A model generated the notes under the pieces. That model did not search any database, was not told the origin of the DNA, and was given only the letters and a program-made list of their open reading frames with translations. From Pseudolabrys sp. (lineage in GTDB: Bacteria; Pseudomonadota; Alphaproteobacteria; Rhizobiales; Xanthobacteraceae): DNA of 64,000 nt. Positions 8,130-16,635 of this stretch are shown in pieces; position 1 is the stretch's first letter; each line of letters starts with the position of its first letter. Location of the stretch: the NCBI GenBank assembly GCA_026125895.1, contig JAHCKG010000001.1, forward strand, positions 124,001 through 188,000, in the 5' to 3' direction. A program made the translations under genes and the position numbers.

Positions 8130-8995
8130 GGGAGCGTGACCCGCATACCGGACACATGACCACCGGTCATGAATGGAACGGCATCACGGAGTTAAACACT
8201 CCAGTGCCGCGACCCGTCTATGTCTTTCTCGCAGCCGCGGCGCTGTTCGCCATTTTGTACTGGGTGCTCATGCCGGCCTGGCCGACAGGTGGAAGCTATA
8301 CCAAGGGTCTGCTCGGCTACGACCAGCGAGCAGCGGTGGCGGAGAGCCTGCGTGAGGCCGCCCTAGGCCGGGCGGCCTTGACGAAGAAGATCGCCGCTGA
8401 GGGTTTCGATGCCATCGCGGCCGATCGGGACCTCATGGACACCGTGCGCCAAACCGGCCGAGCCTTGTTCGGCGACAACTGCGCCGCCTGCCACGGCCGC
8501 GAAGCGACCGGTAACAAGGGCTTTCCCAACCTGGCCACGGCTTCGTGGCTTTGGGGCGGTTCGCCGGAGACGATCGCCGAGACAATTCGGGTCGGCATCA
8601 ATTCGGCGCATCCGGACAGTCGCACGTCGCAGATGCCCGCCTTCGGACGCGACGGTGTGTTACCACGGATCGAAATCGAAAACGTCGTCGCTTACGTCAA
8701 GAGTCTTTCCGAGCCGCAGTCAGCGCGGGGACATGAGGCGGCAGTGGCCGCGGGCAGGAAGGTTTTCGCCAGCACCTGCGCCGCGTGCCATGGCGAGCAG
8801 GGGACCGGAAATTCCGAACTAGGCACGCCCAATCTGGCCGACCAGTTCTGGATTTACGGCGGCGATTCTGAGACCCTGGTCAAAACCGTCTGGGGCGGTC
8901 GGCAAGGCCAGATGCCGACATGGGAGGCGCGGCTTACGCCGGTCGAGCGGAAGATTCTTGCGCTCTATGTCTATGATCTCCGGCGGCGACAATGA
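8120..8995 (+). CDS. ccoP: cbb3-type oxidase subunit III, di-haem cytochrome c (CcoP/FixP)
   Basis: A 291-aa protein with GHEWNGITELNTPVPRPV before one membrane helix (residues about 33-52) and two haem c sites, CAACH at 121-125 and CAACH at 220-224. GITELNTPxPRP is characteristic of CcoP. Full length. It is the electron entry subunit. The GTG start lies inside ccoQ. Translation may alternatively begin at the internal ATG 12 codons on (MTTGHEW); the start is the least certain part. Confidence 0.95.
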   Translation: MGIGERDPHTGHMTTGHEWNGITELNTPVPRPVYVFLAAAALFAILYWVLMPAWPTGGSYTKGLLGYDQRAAVAESLREAALGRAALTKKIAAEGFDAIAADRDLMDTVRQTGRALFGDNCAACHGREATGNKGFPNLATASWLWGGSPETIAETIRVGINSAHPDSRTSQMPAFGRDGVLPRIEIENVVAYVKSLSEPQSARGHEAAVAAGRKVFASTCAACHGEQGTGNSELGTPNLADQFWIYGGDSETLVKTVWGGRQGQMPTWEARLTPVERKILALYVYDLRRRQ

Positions 8996-9240
8996 CGCAG
9001 AAGGTCAACACTAGAGCGATCGTCCGATGGCGCGCCCTGGCTTGGTCGCTGGCCGTAATCGTCATCCTGACTTTCGCGGCAGCTAATGCGCATCTCGTCT
9101 ACGTCGCGGCGACGTCGCAGTCGAGTTGTGTTGCGCATGCCCGCCTTGGTGAGGCGCGCGGCCGGGCCTACAGCGCGGCGCAGTCGGCCTGCCCCAGTCC
9201 CGGTGGCGCCGGCTCCGAGCCGATGGAGAAGCATCCATGA
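8992..9240 (+). CDS. Small single-span membrane protein in cbb3 operon
   Basis: An 82-aa protein with one N-terminal helix (ALAWSLAVIVILTFAAANAHLVYVA), then a periplasmic tail with two Cys (SSC and SAC) and Pro/Gly-rich end. It starts inside the ccoP stop (ATGA) and ends inside the next start (ATGA), so it is a genuine coupled gene. It occupies the place where ccoG/H/I genes often follow but is not homologous to them as far as can be seen. It could be an assembly or accessory factor for the oxidase. Confidence 0.8.
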   Translation: MTQKVNTRAIVRWRALAWSLAVIVILTFAAANAHLVYVAATSQSSCVAHARLGEARGRAYSAAQSACPSPGGAGSEPMEKHP

Positions 9241-10040
9241 CAACTATTCCGGCGGTCGTACCGCCCCTGCCGCGGCGTTCACAGTTCGGCCGTCATATTC
9301 CGCCGCGTGCCGCCTTCGCCTGGCTTGGCGCGGGCTGGCGCGATCTCTGCGTAAAGCCGATCGCCAGCCTCACTTATGGTCTTGCCGTCTTCTTCATATC
9401 GGTTGTGCTGGTTGGGGGGCTCTTCCGGTTGGGTTGGGACTACATTCTGTTTCCGGCACTGGCCGGATTTATGGTTGTCGGGCCGGTCCTTGCCACCGGT
9501 CTCTACGAGAAGAGCCGCCGCATCGCGGCAGACGAGCGCGTCAGTTTCCTGCGCATGGTGCTCGTGCGACCGCGATCAACAAGCCAAATCGTCATCACTG
9601 GACTTGTTCTTTGCCTGTTGATGCTGGTCTGGATTCGCGCGGCGGTGATCATCTACGCGCTGTTTTTCGGGCTGCGGCCATTTCCCGGCCTCGGCCATAT
9701 TGCGCCAATGCTTTTCACGACGCCGCTCGGCTGGTCGATGCTAGCCGTCGGCTCGGCCGTCGGCGCGCTGTTTGCCGCCTTCTCGTTCGCTATCAGCGCT
9801 CTCTCAATTCCAAGATTGCTCGAAGAACCGGTCGACGCGTTGACCGCGATGGGAACCAGTCTTGCGCTCGTCTGGCATAATCTGCCGGTGATGGTCACAT
9901 GGGGTGCGATAGTGCTGGTGCTGTTCATTGCAAGCCTAGCGACGGGACTCGTCGGCCTTATCGTCGCTTTCCCGATCTTGGGCCACGGCACCTGGCACGC
10001 CTACCGTGCGTTCTATAGCCGCCCCGATGCGCGATGCTGA
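9237..10040 (+). CDS. DUF2189 polytopic membrane protein
   Basis: A 267-aa integral membrane protein with about six hydrophobic segments. WLGAGWRDLCVKPIASLTYGLAVF near the N-terminus, LFPALAGFMVVGPVLATGLYEKSRR in the middle and WHAYRAFY at the end are typical of DUF2189 proteins, which are often linked to cbb3 oxidase or denitrification genes. Molecular function is unknown. Starts and stops overlap both neighbours, so it is part of the cco transcript. Confidence 0.88.
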   Translation: MTTIPAVVPPLPRRSQFGRHIPPRAAFAWLGAGWRDLCVKPIASLTYGLAVFFISVVLVGGLFRLGWDYILFPALAGFMVVGPVLATGLYEKSRRIAADERVSFLRMVLVRPRSTSQIVITGLVLCLLMLVWIRAAVIIYALFFGLRPFPGLGHIAPMLFTTPLGWSMLAVGSAVGALFAAFSFAISALSIPRLLEEPVDALTAMGTSLALVWHNLPVMVTWGAIVLVLFIASLATGLVGLIVAFPILGHGTWHAYRAFYSRPDARC

Positions 10041-10183
10041 ATTTCTTCTTTCTCATACCAATCTCGATCGGCCTTGGTCTCATCGGACTTGCCGCCTTCC
10101 TCTGGTCGCTGAACGATAACCAATACGACGACCTGGAGGGTGCTGCGCAGCGTATTCTATTCGACGAAAAAGAAGAAACATGA
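10034..10183 (+). CDS. ccoS: CcoS, cbb3 oxidase assembly protein
   Basis: A 49-aa protein: FFFLIPISIGLGLIGLAAFLWSL membrane helix followed by NDNQYDDLEGAAQRILFD, the exact CcoS signature (FLW then QxDDLxGAAxRIL followed by acidic residues). CcoS is needed for cofactor insertion into cbb3 oxidase. It overlaps the preceding gene by 7 bp and the following gene by 4 bp. The usual partners ccoG, ccoH and ccoI are absent next to it. Confidence 0.93.
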   Translation: MLNFFFLIPISIGLGLIGLAAFLWSLNDNQYDDLEGAAQRILFDEKEET

Positions 10184-10500
10184 TCAAATTTGACGGGGAC
10201 ACAATTGAGCTCGATGCCGCGACCATCGCGGACGCACTCGGTATCCATCCATCCTTGCTCCAGCAGCGCATACGTGATGGCGCGCTGACAACGCGATGTG
10301 AGCGCGGTGTAGACACCGACGAAGGCCGATACCGACTGACTTTCTTCACCGAACGCCGACGCTTGCGGCTGATTGTCGATGCGGCTGGGAACGTGCTGCA
10401 GCGGTCGACGATCAATTTTGGCGAACACTCCCCGGGTCGGCCGGTCGGCGGAGATCGCAGGTTAGCGAAGGCAGTAGAGCGGTTCCCGTGTCGCAGGTAA
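10180..10500 (+). CDS. DUF6522-like small protein closing the cco operon
   Basis: A 106-aa soluble protein. DGDTIELDAATIADALGIHPSLLQQRIRDGALTTRCERGVDTDEGRYRLTFF then RRLRLIVDAAGNVLQRS matches the pattern of small proteins labelled DUF6522, which accompany cbb3 and nitrogen-oxide genes in alphaproteobacteria. The last 25 residues look unconserved. It starts in the ccoS stop (ATGA). Family name is recalled from pattern, so moderate certainty; the gene itself is secure through coupling. Confidence 0.72.
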   Translation: MIKFDGDTIELDAATIADALGIHPSLLQQRIRDGALTTRCERGVDTDEGRYRLTFFTERRRLRLIVDAAGNVLQRSTINFGEHSPGRPVGGDRRLAKAVERFPCRR

Positions 10501-10511
10501 AATGCACCGCG

Positions 10512-10757
10512 ATGGCTTCCAAAAGCGATCGTAATGCGGCTTGACCAGCCTGGCGCTCGCACGCGATTTTCGCCCAGGCCCTCGCAGCCGACGATTTGTG
10601 CCTTACCGCGCGCGTTGCGAGCACGAGGAAATTGCACGTCCATTGTGGACAAGAAGCCACGACCACTGAGGCCACAGTCGTTGGTAACGAGGTTTACAAG
10701 GCCCGCGTTGAAGCCGAAACCGGCATGAAGACCGTCAAGGTTTGCACCACGAACTAA
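10512..10757 (+). pseudogene. Remnant of a small exported protein
   Basis: Pieces in different phases assemble into a plausible secreted protein: MASKSDRNAA, then LTSLALA, then AIFAQALAADDLCLTARVAS (signal-like) and HCGQEATTTEATVVGNEVYKAR ending KTVKVCTTN and TAA at 10755-10757. At least two frame changes separate the parts, so it cannot be translated as is. An AAGAGG/CCTCTT hairpin (10776-10800) follows the stop, as expected for the end of a transcript. The family was not identified. Confidence 0.3.
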
Positions 10758-10775
10758 AGCTACTCCCAAAGAGGC

Positions 10776-10800
10776 AAGAGGTCTTATTTGGCGGCCTCTT
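10776..10800 (+). terminator. Weak terminator-like hairpin
   Basis: AAGAGG (10776-10781) pairs with CCTCTT (10795-10800), extended by a T-G and a C-G pair. No T-tract follows, so Rho-independent function is doubtful. Confidence 0.3.
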
Positions 10801-10841
10801 CGTTATGACTGACCGGGACGAGCGAAAGCGCCGCCGCGTCC

Positions 10842-11039
10842 TTAACAAGTCGCTTCCAGCGCCAATAAGTTCGGACACATCTTTTCGAAGGCCCGGCGCC
10901 CGATTTCCTCAGCGGGTGTCCCCGGCTTCGCCAGCTTCTTGACCGCATCGTTTAACTTAAGGCCGACGCCGGACCTCATGGCCTTGAGCTCGACAGCGAG
11001 ATACCAAGCGACACGGTCGGCGCGGTTTATGGTTCGCAT
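10842..11039 (-). CDS. Hypothetical protein
   Basis: A 65-aa frame beginning MRTINRADRVAWYLAVELKA and continuing VGLKLNDAVKKLAKPGTPAEEIGRRAFEKMC. Composition is protein-like and helical, with no membrane segment. No family was recognised and no strong ribosome site is visible. It may be a fragment. Confidence 0.35.
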   Translation of the reverse strand: MRTINRADRVAWYLAVELKAMRSGVGLKLNDAVKKLAKPGTPAEEIGRRAFEKMCPNLLALEATC

Positions 11040-11482
11040 TTAACTCATGGGATCGACTTAAACCGATTCGCTAACGAAATCCTTCGAAACCGCCGAGCAG
11101 TCGGGCGCCAAAAAAAATGCGAGCAGTGCCGCCATAACGGCAAACCCCTTCGGCACTGACGGGAGGCGGGCCCTTCTTCGAAACGGCGCGAGCATCGCGA
11201 ACGCCGAGACAAAGGGGTGCTAGGCGATCCGCGTGCGCTACGGCCCCGACCCCAAGCACGCCGCGCCCTTTCAACAGATAGTCTGTTTCTGGCTTAAAGC
11301 AGACATTTCTCTTCCGGTAACTGGGAGACAGTCAGCGATTGTGGAGTCCGTCGCAGTTAGTAATGTCCTCGCATCGGTTGCGATGCCGCGCAACATTTGC
11401 TGTTTGAACGAGACGGCTTCAAGTGATCGCAGTTCGGCTCCCGACTCGATTACGGCAAGCGTCGGCGGCGACTTGCAGCGCG
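11040..11482. other. Intergenic stretch with a short inverted repeat
   Basis: No convincing gene on either strand. At 11281-11304 GTCTGTTT and AAAGCAGAC form an imperfect inverted repeat with a one-base bulge. Its sequence resembles a short dispersed element (reading MSALxxKxTI on one strand) that is common in Bradyrhizobium-like genomes. That resemblance is from memory and would need a genome-wide count. Confidence 0.4.
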
Positions 11483-12379
11483 TTAGTCGCTCGGCATGAA
11501 CAGCCCGGCGAGTATCGGAGCGTACCCGGAAAGCCTTCGAACTGCGAACTCAGTGAAGAGCCGCACGCGCTTCGTCTTGCGAGTCTCTCCCTGCGTGAGA
11601 ATCCAGAGAGTTCCGTACATATGCAGGTTGGTGCCCGGCACCCTCACCAGCAGAGGGTCTGCATCGCCAATGAAGCACGGCAGCGTCGTGATGCCGAGCC
11701 CTTGCCGGACGGCCGCGATTTGCGCCTCGGCGTCCGTGGTCCTGAATGGTGCGCCCGTGGTGCGAACGTCACCCTCGCTGGCCCACTCCGGAATTCCATG
11801 AATGCTTATGACGATCCACCGGACGGGATCGGCCGGAGCCGGGCGCAATGCGGCCAGTCGATCGCGAGAGATGTAGACCCCGCCGAACACCTCCGGTCCC
11901 TTCAGGCCATGAAGATTGAGCGGCAGGGTCTTACGGTCGTAAACGACGCGGATCGCCACGTCGGCCTCTCGATTGGTCAGATTGGCCAGCTCGCCTGACG
12001 ACAGGATCTCCATCTCGATGTCTGGATGCAGGCGCGCGAAATCGGCGAAGTCCGGCATGAGCAGGTGTGTCGCGAGGGGCGGTGCCAGCGTCACGCGCAG
12101 AAGCCCGCGTACGCTCTGGTCGCGGCCGAAGACGCGCGTCTCCAGCTGGCTCGATGACACTTCCATCTGGTTCGCGAGTTCGAGGACCTCCTCGCCTGCA
12201 GCCGTCAACCGGTAGCCCGAAGGCAGCTTTTCGAACATCTGCGCCCCGAGGTGTTTCTCGAGCTGAGCAATGCGTCGCAGCACCGTGGAGTGGTTCACTG
12301 CGAGGCGCTCGGCGGCGGCCCGCACTGAGCCGCTGCGCGCGACAGCAAGAAAATAGCGAACGTCATCCCAGTCGATCAT
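11483..12379 (-). CDS. LysR-family transcriptional regulator
   Basis: A 298-aa LTTR. MIDWDDVRYFLAVARSGSVRAAAERLAVNHSTVLRRIAQLEKHLGAQMFEKLPSGYRLT is the winged helix-turn-helix with recognition helix. The rest is a periplasmic-binding-like effector domain. The ATG at 12379 is chosen because the LTTR domain begins there; 58 codons of upstream open frame have no homology. It is divergent from the SDR cluster beginning at 12628, so it likely controls that cluster. A TGC-N6-GCA dyad sits directly before its start. Confidence 0.92.
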   Translation of the reverse strand: MIDWDDVRYFLAVARSGSVRAAAERLAVNHSTVLRRIAQLEKHLGAQMFEKLPSGYRLTAAGEEVLELANQMEVSSSQLETRVFGRDQSVRGLLRVTLAPPLATHLLMPDFADFARLHPDIEMEILSSGELANLTNREADVAIRVVYDRKTLPLNLHGLKGPEVFGGVYISRDRLAALRPAPADPVRWIVISIHGIPEWASEGDVRTTGAPFRTTDAEAQIAAVRQGLGITTLPCFIGDADPLLVRVPGTNLHMYGTLWILTQGETRKTKRVRLFTEFAVRRLSGYAPILAGLFMPSD

Positions 12380-12431
12380 GGTGCATTTTGGCACCGTGCG
12401 GTGCGCTTCTAAAGCCCCTATCGCACATATC

Positions 12432-12449
12432 GACCCCCGTAGGGGGGTC
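12432..12449. promoter_or_regulatory. GC-rich palindrome in the LysR/SDR divergent promoter
   Basis: GACCCCC (12432-12438) and GGGGGTC (12443-12449) form a perfect 7-bp dyad around GTAG. It lies 52 bp from the LysR start and about 180 bp from the SDR start. It may be an operator or a leader hairpin; nothing further distinguishes these. Confidence 0.35.
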
Positions 12450-12627
12450 AAAATGACCCATTTCCTCCCAGCGGACACCGCTGGCCGCGGCTGGAGTCGG
12501 GGCGTCCATCTGGATCGATTTTGCACCACAGGTGTGCGTGCTTCCGCACTCAACTCCCGACTGCGGCAGCCCCACCTCAGGGGGGCTCGGGGGCTTCCCC
12601 GACCAACCAGGGATCGACAGAGACATC

Positions 12628-13362
12628 ATGGGAAAGCTTGAAGGCAAGATTGCCGTCATCACGGGCGGCGCCACCGGCATCGGCCGCGCGGCGGCAAAAC
12701 GTTTCGTCGAGGAAGGCGCCTTCGTCTTCATCTTCGGCCGCCGGCAGGAAGCACTCGACGCGGCTGTGGCCGAGCTCGGGCCCAATGCCTGCGCCGTGAA
12801 GGGCTCGGTCTCCGATCTGGCCAACCTCGACCGACTCTACGCGTCGGTGAAGGCGGAGCGCGGAAGCCTCGACATCGTCTTCGCCAACGCGGGGGCGGGA
12901 AGCCCGCTTCCGCTCGGCCGCATCACCGCCGAACACATTGACGAAACCTTCGACACCAATGTGAAGGGTACGATCTTCACGGTCCAGAAGGCACTGCCCC
13001 TGATGGGCAAGGGCGGTTCGATCATCCTGACGGGATCGAGCGCCGGCACCACGGGCGCCCCGGGTTTCACTGCCTACAGCGCCAGCAAGGCGGCAGTGCG
13101 CAATCTCGCGCGGACCTGGGCGGAGGATCAGAAGGGCACCGGCATCCGGGTAAACGTGCTGTCGCCAGGGGCGACGGCGACCGAGCTCGCGAAGGAAGCG
13201 CTCGGCGAGGAAGGCCAAAAGGCCTACGGCGCGATGACCCCGCTCCAACGCATGGCCGATCCGGCGGAGATCGGAGCCGTGGCCGCCTTTCTCGCGTCGT
13301 CAGACAGCAGCTTCATGACCGCCAGCGAGGTCGCCGTCGACGGCGGCCTGGCACAACTCTGA
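12628..13362 (+). CDS. SDR-family NAD(P)-dependent oxidoreductase
   Basis: A 244-aa classical short-chain dehydrogenase: TGGATGIG cofactor loop (residues about 12-19), NAG (about 88-90), catalytic Ser in TGSSAG and YSASK (Tyr/Lys about 148-152). It starts at the ATG preceding GKLEGKIAVITGG; the longer frame upstream is unconserved. First gene of a plus-strand cluster divergent from a LysR gene. Substrate cannot be inferred. Confidence 0.92.
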   Translation: MGKLEGKIAVITGGATGIGRAAAKRFVEEGAFVFIFGRRQEALDAAVAELGPNACAVKGSVSDLANLDRLYASVKAERGSLDIVFANAGAGSPLPLGRITAEHIDETFDTNVKGTIFTVQKALPLMGKGGSIILTGSSAGTTGAPGFTAYSASKAAVRNLARTWAEDQKGTGIRVNVLSPGATATELAKEALGEEGQKAYGAMTPLQRMADPAEIGAVAAFLASSDSSFMTASEVAVDGGLAQL

Positions 13363-13424
13363 CCCGCCTCGTCCGGCCGTTCACTCCAGTAATCCAATTC
13401 TGCACACATTCAAGGAAGAAAAAA

Positions 13425-14192
13425 ATGAACCGCTTTCTTAAAGGAAAAACGGCTCTCGTTACCGGCGCATCGCGGGGCATTGGCCGCGCCATCGCCGAAC
13501 GTCTCGCAAAGGATGGTGCGACGGTCGCGCTGACCTACAACGCCAGCAAATCCGGCGCAGACGAGGCGGTCGCGGCCATCGAGAAAGATGGAGGCTCTGC
13601 GTTCGCAATCCACGCCGACCTAGTTGACCCAGCGACCGTCCCGACCTTGTTCAAGAGACTCGACGACGAGTTCACCCGGCGGAACGGAAGCAAAGCCCTC
13701 GACATTCTGGTCAACAACGCCGGCAACACCGGCTGGATTGGCTTCAAAGACGCGACGCCGGACAGTTGGGACACCCTGATCGCCGTCTATGCCCGCGCGC
13801 CCTTCTTCATCGTTCAGGCCGCCATGGGTCGTCTCGCCGATGGCGGGCGCATTATCAACATCTCTTCCGCTGCCGCGACGAAGCCCGTGACAGCCGCGCC
13901 CATTTATTCGATGGCCAAAGCGGCCATCAACAACCTTACCCAAGCGCTCGCGTCAGAGCTGGGGCCACGCGGAATTACCGCGAACGCCGTAGCGCCAGGC
14001 TACACGCGAACCGACGCGAACGCCGCCTTCCGAGAAAATGCCGAACTCGTAAAGGCGGTCGAGACCCAAATTGCGCTGGGACGTTTTGGCGAGCCTTCGG
14101 AAATCGCCGCCGTCGTGGCGTTCCTGGCTTCCGATGACGGCCACTGGGTGACTGGCCAGACGATTGAGGCGAGCGGCGGCTACAAGCTCTGA
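13425..14192 (+). CDS. SDR-family oxidoreductase
   Basis: A 255-aa short-chain dehydrogenase with TGASRGIG, NNAGN, ISSAAA and YSMAK motifs in the right order and the C-terminal ASGGYKL end. AAGGAAG precedes the ATG. It resembles FabG-like 3-ketoacyl reductases of secondary metabolism. It is the second of three SDRs in the same cluster, which suggests several alcohol/ketone steps on one substrate family. Confidence 0.92.
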   Translation: MNRFLKGKTALVTGASRGIGRAIAERLAKDGATVALTYNASKSGADEAVAAIEKDGGSAFAIHADLVDPATVPTLFKRLDDEFTRRNGSKALDILVNNAGNTGWIGFKDATPDSWDTLIAVYARAPFFIVQAAMGRLADGGRIINISSAAATKPVTAAPIYSMAKAAINNLTQALASELGPRGITANAVAPGYTRTDANAAFRENAELVKAVETQIALGRFGEPSEIAAVVAFLASDDGHWVTGQTIEASGGYKL

Positions 14193-14220
14193 CCGCGCCG
14201 AAAAACGAAAGGAGACTATC

Positions 14221-14820
14221 ATGAGCTATGCGATCATCGGCTTCGGTAACATCGGCCGGGCACTGGCCAAGGCGTTCGCCCGGAAAGGCATCGAAGTATC
14301 CGTTGCAACCACGCGCGACCCTGAGAGCTTTGCATTCGATGCGGCCGCAATCGGGTCGGAGATCATTCCCAAGACCCTATCGGAGGCGGTCAAGGCGGAC
14401 ATCATCTTCTTGGCTGTGCGTTTCGAGTCGCACCCGGAGGTCGCCAGGGCGCTGCCCACCTGGCAGGGAAAGACCGTCATCGACGCGATGAACACGCAGG
14501 CCCCGCCTGAGGAACTGAACGGTCTCCCGTCCTCCGCCGTCGTCGCGAAGGCGTTCACCGGAGCCAAGCTGGTGAAGGGCTTCAACCATCTGGTCGCTGC
14601 CATCCTGGATCAAGACCCGTCCGTGCATGGCGGCAGGAGAGCCGTCTTCCTGGCGAGCGACAATGACGCCGCCGCAGCGGAGATTGGTGCGCTTGCGGAA
14701 AAGCTAGATTTCGCGCCGATCAAACTTGGCAGGCTCTCGGAAGGTGGGCTGCTAGTGCAGGCACGCGGAAATAGCTGGGCGCCCCTCATCTTCCAGGATC
14801 TTTTCAAGAGGGCGTCGTGA
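14221..14820 (+). CDS. NAD(P)-binding F420-reductase-like oxidoreductase
   Basis: A 199-aa protein starting MSYAIIGFGNIGRALAKAFARKGIEVSVATTRDPE, a Rossmann dinucleotide-binding fold of the COG2085 type (predicted dinucleotide-binding enzymes related to NADP-dependent F420 reductase). VKGFNHLVAAIL and AVFLASDND are typical internal blocks. AAAGGAG sits just upstream of the ATG. Located 28 bp after the SDR gene, in the same operon. Physiological substrate unknown. Confidence 0.87.
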   Translation: MSYAIIGFGNIGRALAKAFARKGIEVSVATTRDPESFAFDAAAIGSEIIPKTLSEAVKADIIFLAVRFESHPEVARALPTWQGKTVIDAMNTQAPPEELNGLPSSAVVAKAFTGAKLVKGFNHLVAAILDQDPSVHGGRRAVFLASDNDAAAAEIGALAEKLDFAPIKLGRLSEGGLLVQARGNSWAPLIFQDLFKRAS

Positions 14821-14823
14821 ACA

Positions 14824-15327
14824 ATGTATGACCGTGTAATCTGGCCCGAGCGGTACAGCCCGAAAGTCTCGGCCATCTACGCGCTCAATGACATCGACGT
14901 AAAAGCTCCTCCCGAAGTGGTCTGGAAGCTGCTCGTCGATGCCGAGAAATGGTCGCGCTATTTTCCTGCCGAAGATCAGGTCAAAATCCTAAGCGGCGGG
15001 CGGGAACTGGGGCTCGGGACGCGATACAGCCGGGTGACAGTGGGCTTTCCGATGAGCCTTGTCGTAACGGAATGCGTGTCTGACCGCAGGCTCGCCTGGG
15101 CGACGACCGTCGACGGCGACGAGACAGGTTCGAGCGCCTACCACGGCTGGGTGATTACGCCCACGGCCGACGGCTGTCATGTGCTGACCGAGGAGACGCA
15201 GCAGGGGGCCTGGTTCCTTGAAGAGCTCGGGCGCAAGCATCCCGGCGCGCTTTACCGCTATCACGAGCTATGGGTCGAAAGCCTCGCCCGCGCGGCGGAG
15301 GCAGAATTCGCGCGGATGGCAGGGTAA
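14824..15327 (+). CDS. SRPBCC (START/Bet v1-like) family protein
   Basis: A 167-aa protein with a helix-grip fold pattern: IYALNDIDVKAPPEVVWKLLVDAEKWSRYFP at the N-terminus, AWATTVDG, VLTEETQQG and a long C-terminal helix. SRPBCC proteins bind hydrophobic ligands or catalyse hydrolase/cyclase steps. It starts 3 bp after the preceding stop, clearly in the same operon. No catalytic motif specific enough to name a reaction. Confidence 0.85.
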   Translation: MYDRVIWPERYSPKVSAIYALNDIDVKAPPEVVWKLLVDAEKWSRYFPAEDQVKILSGGRELGLGTRYSRVTVGFPMSLVVTECVSDRRLAWATTVDGDETGSSAYHGWVITPTADGCHVLTEETQQGAWFLEELGRKHPGALYRYHELWVESLARAAEAEFARMAG

Positions 15328-15373
15328 CGCGCCTGTTCTGACGCCAGAACTAGTAGCTTAAATTCAATCGGAG

Positions 15374-16195
15374 ATGAATGACGTGAATATCGAACTCAAG
15401 GGCCGCAAGGCAATCGTTACGGGCTCAACGGCGGGCATCGGCCGCGCCACCGCGGAAGGACTTGCGCGTGCCGGCGCATCGGTCATCATCAACGGCCGTG
15501 GAAGCGTCCGCGTCAATGAAGCGGTGCGGCAGATGCGACAAGCCTTTCCGGATAGCGACATATCCGGCGTCGCCGCCGATCTGTCGACGGCGGCAGGCGC
15601 CGAGACCGTCTTCGCGCAGACGCCCGAAGCCGACATCCTCGTTAACAACGTGGGGACGGCGCACATCCGCGACTACAATGGTATCGAGGACATCGCGAAA
15701 ATCCCCGATGAGGACTGGCTCGGGCTGTTCCAGTTGAACGTAATGAGCGGCGTGCGAATGGCGCGCCATTACCTCCCGCGCATGGTGAGAAAAGGCTGGG
15801 GCCGTGTCGTGTTCGTCAGTAGCGAGTCCGCAGTCAACATTCCAAAGGAGATGCTCGACTACGGCATGACCAAGACCGCGCAGCTCGCGGTCTCGCGTGG
15901 GCTTGCCGAAACGGTCGCTGGCACGGGCGTCACTGTCAACGCCGTCATGCCGGGGCCGACCCGGTCCGCAATCTTGGGCGACTTCATGGCGAAGCAGGCC
16001 GAGACGAACGGAGTCGCGCAGGGGGAAGCCGAGCAGGGCTTCCTGAAGGCGATGCGCCGGACCTCGCTCATCCAGCGCTTCGCAACAACCGACGAGATCG
16101 CCAACATGATCGTCTATGCCTGCTCGGAGCAAGCCTCCGCGACGACTGGTACGGCGCTGCGTGTGGACGGCGGCGTCGTCCGCTTCGTTGCCTAG
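15374..16195 (+). CDS. SDR-family oxidoreductase
   Basis: A 273-aa short-chain dehydrogenase: TGSTAGIGRATAEGLARAG cofactor loop, NNVGTAHI, the Ser of VSSESAV and YGMTK catalytic pair, with GTALRVDGGVVRFVA at the C-terminus. Third SDR of the cluster. Its stop codon (16193-16195) touches the decayed IS3 transposase frame, so the cluster ends at a mobile-element boundary. No terminator is visible between them. Confidence 0.92.
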   Translation: MNDVNIELKGRKAIVTGSTAGIGRATAEGLARAGASVIINGRGSVRVNEAVRQMRQAFPDSDISGVAADLSTAAGAETVFAQTPEADILVNNVGTAHIRDYNGIEDIAKIPDEDWLGLFQLNVMSGVRMARHYLPRMVRKGWGRVVFVSSESAVNIPKEMLDYGMTKTAQLAVSRGLAETVAGTGVTVNAVMPGPTRSAILGDFMAKQAETNGVAQGEAEQGFLKAMRRTSLIQRFATTDEIANMIVYACSEQASATTGTALRVDGGVVRFVA

Positions 16196-16616
16196 CGAGC
16201 GCGTGTGGCACGACCTGCTGGCCGACGGCGTGGACTGCGGGCTGCATCGGATCGAGGATTGATGCGCCAGCATGAGCTTAAAGCACGCCCGCGCCGGCGT
16301 CGGCTGCCGCCTGACCTGGGCGAGAGGCCGACCGATCCTGTGGCTTCGAACGTTCTCGATCGCGCCTTCGTCACTCCCGCTCCTAACCGTCGATGGTCGC
16401 AGACTTCACCTATCATCTGGATGGCGGAGGCTGGCTCTACCTCGCGGCGGTCGTCGAGCTGTTCGCACGTCATCGTCGGCTCATCGATGAGCGCGGCGAC
16501 GACCGTGCAGCTTGTGACGGACGCGCTGGAGATGGCGATCTGGCGCCGTGGCAAGCCCGAGGCTCTGGCGCCCCCGGATCGCGGCAATATCGTCCAGTGG
16601 CTTCCGACCCGCTGAG
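16194..16616 (+). pseudogene. IS3-family transposase (OrfB) remnant, several frameshifts
   Basis: Broken frames together read SERVWHDLLADGVDCGLHRIE, then LMRQHELKARPRRRRLPPDL and RPTDPVASNVLDRAFVTPAPNRRW, then ADFTY/GGGWLYLAAVVELFAR in one phase and SMSAATTVQLVTDALEMAIWRRGKPEAL in another. This is the central part of an IS3-type DDE transposase with the rve core. Frame breaks are near 16258, 16395 and 16480. The N-terminal third, the C-terminus and both inverted repeats are missing. It begins directly at the stop of the SDR gene. Confidence 0.8.
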
Positions 16617-16635
16617 CTCGAATCGAGCAGCCTCG

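Noticed and set aside
11281-11304. Inverted repeat GTCTGTTT...AAAGCAGAC as an operator
   Set aside because: It lies in a gene-poor stretch far from any start and resembles a dispersed repeat more than a regulator site, so it is not claimed as a regulatory element.
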